Source: Wocania_A sp964021735
GTDB taxonomy: Bacteria > Bacteroidota > Bacteroidia > Flavobacteriales > Flavobacteriaceae
NCBI RefSeq assembly: GCF_964021735.1
Contig: NZ_CAXIBN010000027.1
Span: 1-24,055 of the forward strand
Reading direction: 5' to 3'
DNA: 24,055 nucleotides
The notes under the pieces are model-generated. The model saw only the letters and a list, made by a program, of their open reading frames with translations. It did not search any database and was not told the origin of the DNA. The position numbers were made by a program, and so were the translations under genes. Positions within the stretch are counted from its first letter, which is position 1, and every line of letters begins with the position of its first letter. This document shows, one piece after another, positions 7,044 through 15,119 of the stretch.

Positions 7044-7430
7044 CTAATTTATCGCAAAAGGCGCGCTTAACTTAAATGTAGGAATGGTAACTTGAAACTT
7101 TTTAGTGGTAGTAAAGTTTACCATACTGTAATGCCCTTGCATAGCGCCAAAAGGCGATGTTAATAAGCAACCCGAAGTATAGGTATGCGATTCTCCTGGT
7201 TTTAAAACAGGTTTTTCGCCAATAACGCCTTCGCCAGTTACAACTTCAACATTATTTAAGGCATCCATAATTTCCCAGTGGCGTGCATTAAGCTGTACTG
7301 AGTCTTTACTTTGGTTTTCAATAGTTACCGTGTATCCAAAAGCAAACTGTATTTTATAATTTTTATAAAATGAGCCTTCGAAATTGGTCTCGACCGAAAT
7401 TTTTATGCCACTTGTAACTTGTTGAACCAT
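7044..7430 (-). CDS. apaG: ApaG domain protein
   Basis: This 128-aa protein matches the single-domain ApaG (DUF525) family along its whole length. Recognisable parts are the N-terminal GIKISVETNFEGSF, ENQSKDSVQLNARHWEIMDA, the glycine-rich GEGVIGEKPVLKPGE (GxGxxG), and the C-terminal TSPFGAMQGHYSMV. The family has an immunoglobulin/fibronectin-like beta fold; in Salmonella the homologue was called CorD for a cobalt/magnesium phenotype, but its molecular function is unproven. In E. coli apaG lies with ksgA and apaH; here it stands without them. It is cytoplasmic, with the ATG giving the conserved N-terminus. It converges with the NRDE/DUF unit and lies 117 nt downstream of the Plug-like gene; I see no notable feature in that gap. 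Confidence 0.92.
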   Translation of the reverse strand: MVQQVTSGIKISVETNFEGSFYKNYKIQFAFGYTVTIENQSKDSVQLNARHWEIMDALNNVEVVTGEGVIGEKPVLKPGESHTYTSGCLLTSPFGAMQGHYSMVNFTTTKKFQVTIPTFKLSAPFAIN

Positions 7431-7547
7431 GTTAACTATTGATATACAATGCGTTTAGTCGGCTAAAATAATGAATATTACATTGAGAATAACAAAATTT
7501 AACACCAATGATTGAAAATATTAGTTGAACGGTATATTTATTTAGTG

Positions 7548-8798
7548 TTAATTGGAAATATTAACCGAACTGCCTTCGCCCAAACCTATTATTTTGTCGT
7601 ATCGTGTACCCAAATCTCTGTAATAGACTACAACCTTATAATTGTTTTCGGTTTGATAGTAATTTCCGCTAATGGTACCTTCTTCAATGTTATCACTATT
7701 ATTTACAATTACATATTTGTAATTGTAAAACCCTTGCTTTAGTAAAAGTGCATTTGTAAAAACTTGGTTGTAATCGTCGTAAGTCATTTTGGTACTCTCA
7801 TCAATGGCGTAATTATTAAAGTTGCCATATATATGAATGGATTTATCTTTTATAGCTTTATTTGCGATTAACGAGAAGTGCACCCAAACATAATCGGCTT
7901 CTATACTTGGGTCATCAGCATCAACATTAGTTACTAAATAGTTTCCATTAATATCTGGATTGTACGTGTATGGTTTGCTTGCTCTTACTGTATTTGCGAA
8001 TAAATAATTATGATATAAGTCTTGTAATTCAACCTGTTGTACACCAATGTTTGCAGCTCTTATGTCTTTGTTTTCAAAATATAAATATTCGTTTCCGCCC
8101 CAAAAACTAGATTCGGTATCGTATTTGTAAATCAGTTTATTACCTATGGTGTATTGAGGTTTTAAATCTGAAATTGCTGTGTTTAAATTATTGTTTTGAA
8201 TTACTAATGTTTTTACATTTTGTTTTGGGTTGTTTAATTGCATATCGTTTGATGAAATAACAATATCTACACGTTGTTTTTCTTCTATAAACTGAATGTC
8301 TCTTGAGCGTTTTATACTAACGCCTACGTTGGTTTTGTTTTCGTAAATCATAAATTTTCTGGAAAACATAAGCTCGTCATCATCATTAAAAACACTTAAC
8401 ATATAATTACCAGAGACTTTTAAACCTTTAGTTTGTGTATTAGGAATGGTGAGTTTGTAATGTGAATATATTTGATAAGTGTTTAAGGAATTCTCGTAAT
8501 CACGAATGCGTTGATTGTCAAAACCATCCATATATTCAGATTTAACTAAAATTGAGGGTGTCCAATCAAAATTAAAATGTTCAATTTGGTAGTAATAATC
8601 TTCTTCATTACCATTTAAGGCATCAAATTCTAAAACTAAATATTCTCCAAGTTTTAAAATAGGAAGCTGGCTTTCTTTTGTGTTGCTTTTAAAAGCAATA
8701 GTTTTAATATAATCAGGAGGATTAATTTCCTTGACTTGTGATAGAATTATTAAAGGAAAAAATAGAAAAACGATGGTTTGTTTAAACTTTGATGACAT
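7548..8798 (-). CDS. type IX secretion system Plug-like protein (DUF5103 family)
   Basis: I place the start at 8798, where MSSKFKQTIVFLFFPLIILS forms a signal peptide; the frame is open to 8930, but that part covers the promoter region. The mature protein begins near EINPPDYIKTIAF, a start typical of the DUF5103/Plug family, and is about 395 residues of beta-rich sequence. It includes FNFDWTPS, GGNEYLYFENKDIRAANIGVQ and, near the end, YYQTENNYKVVVYYRDLGTRYDKIIG spread over about 375-400. In Flavobacterium johnsoniae, Plug binds the SprA translocon on its periplasmic side and blocks the pore when PorV is absent. The protein should therefore be periplasmic and help gate secretion of cargo such as the sorting-tail protein at the left edge. 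It is divergent from nqrA and has its own -7 box. Function is by family recognition. Confidence 0.8.
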   Translation of the reverse strand: MSSKFKQTIVFLFFPLIILSQVKEINPPDYIKTIAFKSNTKESQLPILKLGEYLVLEFDALNGNEEDYYYQIEHFNFDWTPSILVKSEYMDGFDNQRIRDYENSLNTYQIYSHYKLTIPNTQTKGLKVSGNYMLSVFNDDDELMFSRKFMIYENKTNVGVSIKRSRDIQFIEEKQRVDIVISSNDMQLNNPKQNVKTLVIQNNNLNTAISDLKPQYTIGNKLIYKYDTESSFWGGNEYLYFENKDIRAANIGVQQVELQDLYHNYLFANTVRASKPYTYNPDINGNYLVTNVDADDPSIEADYVWVHFSLIANKAIKDKSIHIYGNFNNYAIDESTKMTYDDYNQVFTNALLLKQGFYNYKYVIVNNSDNIEEGTISGNYYQTENNYKVVVYYRDLGTRYDKIIGLGEGSSVNISN

Positions 8799-8827
8799 TT
8801 TTAAGCTAAATTTTGTATAAAGATAAA

Positions 8828-8835
8828 CAAATATA
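8828..8835 (-). promoter_or_regulatory. -7 box of the Plug-like gene
   Basis: TATATTTG on the minus strand fits TAnnTTTG and lies 29 nt before the chosen ATG at 8798. This supports the shorter start, since the longer frame would place the promoter inside the coding region. Confidence 0.5.
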
Positions 8836-8919
8836 ATGCCTAAACACTTCTTGTTATTTAGAATTAATATAAATAAATAACAAGGCTTTATTTGAGCTAA
8901 TTTTATAGCTATTAATTCG

Positions 8920-8927
8920 TATTTTTG
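8920..8927 (+). promoter_or_regulatory. -7 box of the nqr operon promoter
   Basis: TATTTTTG fits TAnnTTTG exactly and lies 37 nt before the nqrA ATG. A TTTG at 8891-8894 is 25 nt upstream, somewhat farther than the usual -33 spacing. The divergent Plug-like gene shares this ~165-nt region. Confidence 0.55.
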
Positions 8928-8964
8928 CACGGATTTTTAGACAACTAATTTCAATTAAATAAAT

Positions 8965-10320
8965 ATGTCAAACGACATTCGTATTAAAAAAGGTCTGGAC
9001 ATTAAACTTAAAGGTGAAGCTGAGAAAACTGTTGAACAGGCTATTATCAGTAACTACTACACCATAAGGCCAGAAGATTTTCACGGCGTTATTCCAAAGC
9101 TTGTTGCAAAAGAAGGTGCTCTAGTTAAAGCTGGAGATACTTTGTTTTATGATAAGTCTCATGAAGCTATTACGTTTTCATCGCCCGTTTCAGGAAAGAT
9201 AATTGAAGTGCTTCGTGGTCCTAAACGACGCATTGATGCTATTAAGATCGAAGCAGATAAAACACAAGCTTACTTAGATCATGGAAAGTTCGATTTGAAT
9301 GGAGCTACTGCCGAAAGTGTTAAAGCACATTTACTAGCAACAGGTTGTTGGCCATTTGTAAAACAACGTCCGTATGATGTTATTGCAAACCCAAATAAAT
9401 TGCCAAAAGCAATTTTTGTTTCTGGATATGCTAGTGCACCATTAGCAGCCGATTTAGATTTTACTTTACAAGGAAAAGAGGCAGAGTTGCAAGCAGCTAT
9501 TACTGCACTTTCTATGCTTACTGAAGGTAAAGTACATGTGTCTCTTGGTAAAAATTCTAATTCACCATTGGCTAATGTTTCAGGAGCAACTATTCATAAA
9601 GTTTCTGGGCCACATCCATCAGGAAATGTAGGCACACAAATTAATAAAATTGATCCTGTTAATAAAGGAGAAGTAGTTTGGACAGTTAACCCTCAAGACT
9701 TAGTTATTATAGGAGAGCTTTTGCTGACAGGAAAATTTAACGCAGAACGTATTGTAGCTTTAGTAGGGTCTTCAGTAGAGAAACCAAGATATTTCGTTAC
9801 TAAAATTGCTAGTGAAGCAGCTACTATGGTTTACGACAAAGGCATTTCAAAAGATGCAAATGCGCGTATAATTTCTGGTAATGTTTTAAGTGGAAAACAG
9901 ATTCAACCTGATGGTTGTTTAGATTATTACAGTAATGTAATTACCGTAATTCCAGAAGGAGATGATTACGAATTATTTGGATGGAATAAACCTATTTTTA
10001 ACAAAATCTCTACATCAAGAGCCATGACGTTTTCTTGGTTAAACCCTAATAAGAAGTATGATTTGAACACTAATACTAATGGTGAACATCGTGCCTTTGT
10101 AACAACTGGGACTTACGAAGAGGTTTTTCCTTTAGATATATATCCAATGCAAATTTTAAAAGCTTGCTTGTATCAAGATTTAGACGAAATGGAAGCTTTA
10201 GGAATGTACGAAGTGGCGCCCGAAGATTTTGCATTAACAGAATTTGTTTGTGTGTCTAAACAACCACATCAAAAAATTATAAGAGCAGGATTAGACTTAA
10301 TGCTAAAAGAGATAGGATAA
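8965..10320 (+). CDS. nqrA: Na+-translocating NADH:quinone reductase subunit A
   Basis: NqrA is the peripheral cytoplasmic subunit of the sodium-pumping NADH:ubiquinone/menaquinone oxidoreductase and contributes to quinone binding. The protein is 451 aa, normal length, and starts IRIKKGLDIKLKGE, as in the family. The barrel-sandwich part contains PKLVAKEGALVKAGD and FSSPVSGKIIEVLRGPKRR. The middle has SGPHPSGNVGTQINKIDPV, a characteristic NqrA segment, and the C-terminal part has DYYSNVITVIPEGDD and EDFALTEFVCVSKQ. It is the first gene of the nqrABCDEF operon. Its stop overlaps the nqrB start by one base (TAATG), indicating coupled translation. Confidence 0.95.
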   Translation: MSNDIRIKKGLDIKLKGEAEKTVEQAIISNYYTIRPEDFHGVIPKLVAKEGALVKAGDTLFYDKSHEAITFSSPVSGKIIEVLRGPKRRIDAIKIEADKTQAYLDHGKFDLNGATAESVKAHLLATGCWPFVKQRPYDVIANPNKLPKAIFVSGYASAPLAADLDFTLQGKEAELQAAITALSMLTEGKVHVSLGKNSNSPLANVSGATIHKVSGPHPSGNVGTQINKIDPVNKGEVVWTVNPQDLVIIGELLLTGKFNAERIVALVGSSVEKPRYFVTKIASEAATMVYDKGISKDANARIISGNVLSGKQIQPDGCLDYYSNVITVIPEGDDYELFGWNKPIFNKISTSRAMTFSWLNPNKKYDLNTNTNGEHRAFVTTGTYEEVFPLDIYPMQILKACLYQDLDEMEALGMYEVAPEDFALTEFVCVSKQPHQKIIRAGLDLMLKEIG

Positions 10321-11546
10321 TGGGTTTAAAAGAAACATTACATAGTTTTAAGGAGAAAAACAAAAACAAAAAGTGGTTACCTGCATTTTCTGCAATCCAC
10401 ACGTTTTTATACTTACCAAATGAGACCACTCATAATGGAACTCATATAAAAGTTGCCGATGATTTAAAACGTACCATGAATACGGTAATTATGGCAATGA
10501 TTCCGTGTTTAATTTTCGGAATGTTTAATGCTGGTTATCAACACAATTTACAAGTAGGAGAAATTCAAGCAGTCACAAGTGGGTTCTTTAGTTCAGAGTT
10601 TTGGACTATGGCTAACTTTATGATTGGTTTCTGGAAAATATTACCACTAGTAATTGTGTCTTACGGTGTTGGTTTAGGAATTGAGTTTATTTTTGCCATA
10701 ATTAAAGGTCATGAAGTAGAAGAAGGTTATTTAGTAACAGGGATGCTTGTGCCGCTTATTGTACCAGTTGATATTCCACTTTGGATGTTAGCAGTAGCCG
10801 TAATATTTGGTGTTGTTATTGGTAAAGAAGTTTTTGGTGGTACAGGAATGAATATTCTTAATCCAGCATTAACTATTCGTGCATTCTTATTCTTTGCTTA
10901 TCCAACTTGGATGAGTGGAGACAAAGTTTGGGTTGAAGGTGCTGTAGAACGCACTAAAGAAATTGCGGAAGGAGCAAACCTTGATGCTATATCTGGTGAA
11001 ACTATATTAGGAAGTTTAGCTCAAGGAAAAGCAGCAGGTTATGAAGTTATGGACATGTTCTTAGGGTTCGTCCCAGGTTCAGTTGGAGAAACCTCAGTTT
11101 TATTAATTCTATTAGGCGGTTTATTCTTAATCTTTTCAAAAATAGGGAGTTGGAGAATTATGCTATCGTCTGTTTTAGGAGCTATAGCTATGGGATTAAT
11201 TTTTAATGGTGTTGTAGATTCTGGATGGATAACAGAAAGCAGTAAATTTTATGGTTTAATGAGCACAACATGGTGGCATCACTTATTAATTGGTGGTTTT
11301 GCATTTGGTACGGTTTTTATGGCAACCGACCCAGTTACGGCATCGCAAACCAATAAAGGTAAATGGATTTATGGTTTCTTAATAGGATTCATTTCTATTA
11401 TGATTCGTGTATTCAATCCAGCATATCCAGAAGGTGTAATGTTAGCTATTCTGCTAATGAATGTGTTTGCACCAACGATTGATCATTACGTAGTTCAAGG
11501 TAATGTGAAACAAAGAATGAAACGTCTAAAAGCAAAAACAGCCTAA
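10320..11546 (+). CDS. nqrB: Na+-translocating NADH:quinone reductase subunit B
   Basis: NqrB is the large membrane subunit that carries covalently bound FMN plus riboflavin and forms the main Na+ path. The 408-aa protein has about ten hydrophobic segments. Typical segments are GYLVTGMLVPLIVPVDIPLW (137-156), KEVFGGTGMNILNPAL (169-184) and FMATDPVTASQTNKGKW near the C-terminus. The likely FMN attachment site is Thr228 in DAISGET (222-228), spaced like the ApbE recognition motif Dxx(S/T)GAT. However, the residue before Thr is Glu instead of the usual Ala. The NqrB identity is certain; the effect of this substitution is not known. FMN would be attached by the ApbE encoded at 15540-16517. Confidence 0.95.
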   Translation: MGLKETLHSFKEKNKNKKWLPAFSAIHTFLYLPNETTHNGTHIKVADDLKRTMNTVIMAMIPCLIFGMFNAGYQHNLQVGEIQAVTSGFFSSEFWTMANFMIGFWKILPLVIVSYGVGLGIEFIFAIIKGHEVEEGYLVTGMLVPLIVPVDIPLWMLAVAVIFGVVIGKEVFGGTGMNILNPALTIRAFLFFAYPTWMSGDKVWVEGAVERTKEIAEGANLDAISGETILGSLAQGKAAGYEVMDMFLGFVPGSVGETSVLLILLGGLFLIFSKIGSWRIMLSSVLGAIAMGLIFNGVVDSGWITESSKFYGLMSTTWWHHLLIGGFAFGTVFMATDPVTASQTNKGKWIYGFLIGFISIMIRVFNPAYPEGVMLAILLMNVFAPTIDHYVVQGNVKQRMKRLKAKTA

Positions 11547-11548
11547 CG

Positions 11549-12295
11549 ATGGAAAAGAGAACAGATAAAAACTCATATACAATATTTTTTGCCATAGGCA
11601 TGGTAATAGTTGTTGGATCACTTTTGGCTTTTGTAGCATCGTCTTTAAGACCAAGAATTGATGAAAACAAACGTTTAGAAAAGCAACAAAATATTTTGTA
11701 TGCTATGGGCGTAAATGAAAATGATGAGAGTAGTGCAACTTTTGTTTCAACTGAAAAAGCTCCAGAATTATTTAAACAATACATTACAAAACAATTAGTT
11801 ATTCAAGGTGAAAAAATTTCAGAAGATGATCAAGCATATTTAATAGATGTTAAAAAACAACAATCTAATGCGAAGTCTGGAACAGAAAGAAAATTGCCTT
11901 TGTTTATTGGTGAGAAAGATGGTAAAACATATTATATAGCACCAATTAGAGGAAAAGGCCTTTGGGACGCAGTTTGGGCATTTGTATCTATGGATGAAAA
12001 CATGGTTGTTCAAGGTGCTTATTTCGATCATCAGGGAGAAACAGCTGGTTTAGGAGCGAATATTAAAGAACGTTTCTTTATGGATGATTTTATTGGCGAA
12101 AACTTACTAAATGAATCAGGTGACTTTGTCGGAATAAATATTTCTAAAAGTAACGCAGATCCTTTAAATAAAGATAAAAACGATAATGAGGTTGATGCTA
12201 TCGCAGGTGCTACTATTACAGGAGACGGCGTAGCAGCAATGATAAAGTCTGAACTTAGACTTTATGTGCCTTATTTTAAAACATTAAAACAATAA
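11549..12295 (+). CDS. nqrC: Na+-translocating NADH:quinone reductase subunit C
   Basis: NqrC is a single-span membrane subunit with a periplasmic domain holding covalent FMN. The 248-aa protein has one N-terminal membrane helix (about residues 10-32) followed by SLRPRIDENKRLEKQQNIL, a typical post-helix region. The domain contains PIRGKGLWDAVWAFV (132-146) and HQGETAGLGA (161-170), both family hallmarks. The flavinylation motif is DAIAGAT (216-222), with Thr222 as the FMN-bearing residue; Ala replaces the more usual Ser/Thr at position 219. It starts 2 nt after nqrB and ends 4 nt before nqrD, so it is within one transcript. Confidence 0.95.
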   Translation: MEKRTDKNSYTIFFAIGMVIVVGSLLAFVASSLRPRIDENKRLEKQQNILYAMGVNENDESSATFVSTEKAPELFKQYITKQLVIQGEKISEDDQAYLIDVKKQQSNAKSGTERKLPLFIGEKDGKTYYIAPIRGKGLWDAVWAFVSMDENMVVQGAYFDHQGETAGLGANIKERFFMDDFIGENLLNESGDFVGINISKSNADPLNKDKNDNEVDAIAGATITGDGVAAMIKSELRLYVPYFKTLKQ

Positions 12296-12299
12296 TTAT

Positions 12300-12947
12300 A
12301 TGGGCTTACTTTCAAAAAAAGATGGCAAATTAATTTTAGACCCATTAGCAGATGATAATCCGATTACTATACAAGTATTAGGCATTTGTTCTGCTTTAGC
12401 AATTACGGCGCAATTAAAGGCATCAATTGTAATGGCAATATCTGTAATTTTTGTATTAGGAATCGGTAACGTCGTTATTTCTTTAATGAGAAATATTATT
12501 CCTTCTAAAATTAGAATCATTGTACAACTTACAGTTGTAGCAGCTCTAGTAATTATTGTTGATCAAGTTTTAAAAGCTTTTTCATATCAATTAAGTAAAG
12601 AGCTTGGAGCTTTTATAGGATTGATTATTACAAACTGTATTATCATGGGACGTTTTGAAGCTTTTGCTTTAGGTAATGGACCTTGGAAATCGTTTTTAGA
12701 TGGTATTGGTAATGCTTTAGGTTACGGTTTAATTTTAATAATTGTTGGATTCTTCAGAGAATTATTAGGTTCTGGAACTTTATTAGGGTTTAAAGTTTTA
12801 GGAGATCCAATTGCTAAAACAGGATTGTATTCTACAGGTTATGAAAATAACGGATTTATGCTTTTAGCACCAATGGCATTAATTGTAGTAGGTATTATTA
12901 TTTGGGTACAACGTAGTAGAAATAAAGCATTAATAGAAGATCATTAA
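12300..12947 (+). CDS. nqrD: Na+-translocating NADH:quinone reductase subunit D
   Basis: This 215-aa integral membrane subunit has six hydrophobic segments and is homologous to NqrE and to Rnf subunits. Cys30 (in QVLGICSALAI) and Cys113 (in LIITNCIIMGRFEAFA) correspond to the cysteines that, with those of NqrE, hold the intramembrane iron centre in Vibrio cholerae Nqr (C29 and C112 there). Other family segments are NPITIQVLG near the start, PWKSFLDGIGNALGYG and GFFRELLGSGTLLG. The length is normal. It is followed by an 83-nt spacer with a hairpin before nqrE, the only sizeable gap within nqrA-F. Confidence 0.95.
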   Translation: MGLLSKKDGKLILDPLADDNPITIQVLGICSALAITAQLKASIVMAISVIFVLGIGNVVISLMRNIIPSKIRIIVQLTVVAALVIIVDQVLKAFSYQLSKELGAFIGLIITNCIIMGRFEAFALGNGPWKSFLDGIGNALGYGLILIIVGFFRELLGSGTLLGFKVLGDPIAKTGLYSTGYENNGFMLLAPMALIVVGIIIWVQRSRNKALIEDH

Positions 12948-12970
12948 ATAAGTAGGCCGTAAAACAGTCC

Positions 12971-13023
12971 ACAGTTGGCAGTCAATGCTTAAACTGAAGA
13001 CTGCAAACTGTAAACTGAAGACT
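12971..13023 (+). repeat. stem-loop with direct repeats between nqrD and nqrE
   Basis: A 13-nt arm at 12971-12983 (ACAGTTGGCAGTC) pairs with 12999-13011 (GACTGCAAACTGT) at 12 of 13 positions around a 15-nt loop. In addition, AAACTGAAGACT occurs twice, at 12991-13002 and 13012-13023. No T run follows, so it is not a plain terminator. It may be an inserted small repeat, an RNA processing site or an attenuating structure inside the operon. Confidence 0.65.
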
Positions 13024-13030
13024 AAAAAAT

Positions 13031-13738
13031 ATGGAACATATAGAATTATTTTTCAAATCAATATTTATAGACAACATGGTATTTGCTACGTTCCTTGGAA
13101 TGTGTTCTTACCTTGCGGTTTCTAAAAAAGTAAGTACAGCCGTTGGCCTTGGTGCTGCAGTAATATTTGTACTAGCTATTACCGTACCTTTAAACTGGTT
13201 ATTAGATCAGTACCTTTTACAACCAGGGGCTTTATCTTGGTTAGGTGAAGAGTATGCATCTTACGATTTAAGCTTCTTATCATTTATCATGTTTATTGCA
13301 ACCATTGCAACTATGGTACAATTGGTAGAGATTGTAGTTGAAAAGTTTTCACCATCATTATATAACTCACTTGGAATATTTTTACCACTTATTGCTGTAA
13401 ACTGCGCCATTTTAGGAGGATCGTTATTTATGCAATCTCGTGAAATTGCAACTTTAGGTTTAGCATTAAATTATGGTATAGGCTCTGGAATTGGATGGTT
13501 TTTAGCGATACTTGCAATTGCAGCAATTCGTGAGAAAATTAGATATTCAAACGTACCGCCAGCATTACGTGGATTAGGAATTACATTCATCATTACAGGT
13601 TTAATGGCGATTGGTTTTATGAGTTTTGGAGGTATGCTAACTGGAGGAGATGAAGAAGCTCCAAAAGAAGAAAAAACTGTAAAAGTGAATTCTAAAGAAG
13701 ATAAAGTGGTAGCTAACAACATAAAAGTAAATGAGTAA
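13031..13738 (+). CDS. nqrE: Na+-translocating NADH:quinone reductase subunit E
   Basis: NqrE is a six-helix membrane subunit inverted relative to NqrD. The sequence starts MEHIELFFKSIFIDNMVF, typical of NqrE. It carries Cys25 (LGMCSYLAV) and Cys125 (VNCAILGG), which would complete the intramembrane iron centre with the NqrD cysteines. Further family segments are EIVVEKFSPSLYNSLGIFLP and REKIRYSNVPPALRGLGI. At 235 aa it is longer than the usual ~200. The extra part, after about residue 205, is a charged tail rich in Glu and Lys (DEEAPKEEKTVKVNSKEDK). Its stop overlaps the nqrF start by 8 nt (ATGAGTAA). The tail has no counterpart I know in Vibrio NqrE. Confidence 0.95.
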   Translation: MEHIELFFKSIFIDNMVFATFLGMCSYLAVSKKVSTAVGLGAAVIFVLAITVPLNWLLDQYLLQPGALSWLGEEYASYDLSFLSFIMFIATIATMVQLVEIVVEKFSPSLYNSLGIFLPLIAVNCAILGGSLFMQSREIATLGLALNYGIGSGIGWFLAILAIAAIREKIRYSNVPPALRGLGITFIITGLMAIGFMSFGGMLTGGDEEAPKEEKTVKVNSKEDKVVANNIKVNE

Positions 13739-15047
13739 TATGATTTTGGCAGCAGGTACATTAGGAACAATAATCGCAACAGTAACAGCTTTTTTAATTA
13801 TTACGTTGTTATTAGTAGCATTACTATTAGTTGTAAAGCAAAAATTATCACCATCTGGTCCGGTAAAAATTACCATTAATGGTGAACGAGAAATTGAAGT
13901 AGCTTCAGGAGATAGTTTATTATCTACATTAGGTGCTCAAAAAATATTTTTACCATCGGCATGTGGTGGAGGTGGAACATGTATTCAGTGTGAATGTCAT
14001 GTATTAGAAGGTGGAGGAGAGGCTTTACCTACTGAAACACCTCATTTTACACGTAAAGAATTAAAAGAAGGCGCACGTTTATCTTGTCAAGTAAAAGTGA
14101 AACAAGACATGAATATCACCATTCCAGAAGAAGTGTTTGGTATTAAAAAATGGGAAGCAACTGTTGTACGTAACTATAATGTAGCATCTTTTATTAAGGA
14201 ATTTGTTGTTGAAATTCCTGAAGATATGGGTTATAAAGCTGGTGGATATATTCAAATAGAAATACCAGAATGCGAAATTAAGTTTGCAGATATGGATATT
14301 ACAGCGCACCCCGAAGAGCATGAAACACCAGACAAGTTTCAAGCTGAATGGGATAAGTTTGGTCTTTGGCCATTAGTAATGAAGAATTCTGAAACTGTGG
14401 AAAGAGCTTATTCTATGGCCTCTTACCCTGCTGAAGGACGTGAAATCATGCTAAATGTTCGTATTGCAACACCGCCTTGGGATCGTGCAAAAAACGGATG
14501 GATGGATGTTAATCCAGGAGTAGCATCATCATATATATTTAACCAGAAACCAGGTGATAAAGTCACTATTTCTGGTCCTTACGGAGAATTTTTTATCAAC
14601 GAGTCTGAAAGCGAAATGCTTTATGTTGGTGGAGGAGCAGGTATGGCACCAATGCGTTCACACTTGTATCACTTATTTAGAACTTTAAAAACTGGAAGAA
14701 AAGTATCCTATTGGTACGGTGGACGTTCTAAGCGTGAATTGTTCTATTTAGAGCATTTCAAAGCATTAGAAAAAGATTTCCCGAACTTTAAATTTTACTT
14801 GGCATTATCTGAACCTATGGAAGAAGATAACTGGAAAGTAAAAGAAAATATTGATGCTCCTGGTGATGGGTTTGTTGGATTTATTCACAATTGTGTTATA
14901 GATAATTACTTAAATCACCATGAATCACCAGAAGATATCGAGTTGTATTTCTGTGGACCACCATTAATGAATAAAGCAGTTCAGAAAATGGGAGAGGATT
15001 TTGGTATCCCAGACGAGCATATTAGATTTGATGACTTTGGAGGATAG
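13731..15047 (+). CDS. nqrF: Na+-translocating NADH:quinone reductase subunit F
   Basis: NqrF is the electron-entry subunit: NADH reduces FAD, and electrons pass to a [2Fe-2S] cluster. The 438-aa protein has one N-terminal membrane helix (about 5-35) and a ferredoxin domain with Cys78, Cys84, Cys87 and Cys119 as the probable cluster ligands (C-x5-C-x2-C-x31-C). A ferredoxin-reductase-type FAD/NAD part follows, with RAYSMASYP (225-233) and GGGAGMAPMRS (300-310). The C-terminal FCGPPLMNKAV and the acidic/aromatic end FDDFGG are as expected. The ATG at 13731 overlaps nqrE; an ATG three codons later is a possible alternative. It is the last nqr subunit gene and is followed by a strong terminator. 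Confidence 0.96.
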   Translation: MSNMILAAGTLGTIIATVTAFLIITLLLVALLLVVKQKLSPSGPVKITINGEREIEVASGDSLLSTLGAQKIFLPSACGGGGTCIQCECHVLEGGGEALPTETPHFTRKELKEGARLSCQVKVKQDMNITIPEEVFGIKKWEATVVRNYNVASFIKEFVVEIPEDMGYKAGGYIQIEIPECEIKFADMDITAHPEEHETPDKFQAEWDKFGLWPLVMKNSETVERAYSMASYPAEGREIMLNVRIATPPWDRAKNGWMDVNPGVASSYIFNQKPGDKVTISGPYGEFFINESESEMLYVGGGAGMAPMRSHLYHLFRTLKTGRKVSYWYGGRSKRELFYLEHFKALEKDFPNFKFYLALSEPMEEDNWKVKENIDAPGDGFVGFIHNCVIDNYLNHHESPEDIELYFCGPPLMNKAVQKMGEDFGIPDEHIRFDDFGG

Positions 15048-15076
15048 ATCGCTAAGCGATATTTAATTATAAATTA

Positions 15077-15104
15077 AACCCAATACGAAAGTGTTGGGTT
15101 TTTT
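15077..15104 (+). terminator. intrinsic terminator of the nqrA-F operon
   Basis: AACCCAATAC (15077-15086) and GTGTTGGGTT (15091-15100) form a 10-bp stem with one G-T pair, capped by a GAAA tetraloop and followed by a T run. It begins 29 nt after the nqrF stop. A smaller hairpin, ATCGC-TAA-GCGAT, lies directly after the stop at 15048-15060. Confidence 0.88.
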
Positions 15105-15119
15105 AATTATTTTTAAAGC

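Noticed and set aside
8799..8930. N-terminal extension of the Plug-like protein (44 codons)
   Set aside because: It covers the TATATTTG box and precedes a good signal peptide starting at 8798.
11446..11784. Minus-strand open frame of 112 codons opposite the nqrB-nqrC junction
   Set aside because: It overlaps two confident Nqr genes, and its product has no recognisable features.
13637..13876. Minus-strand open frame across the nqrE-nqrF junction
   Set aside because: It is antisense to two certain genes, with low-complexity Phe/Ile-rich sequence that follows from AT-rich coding DNA.
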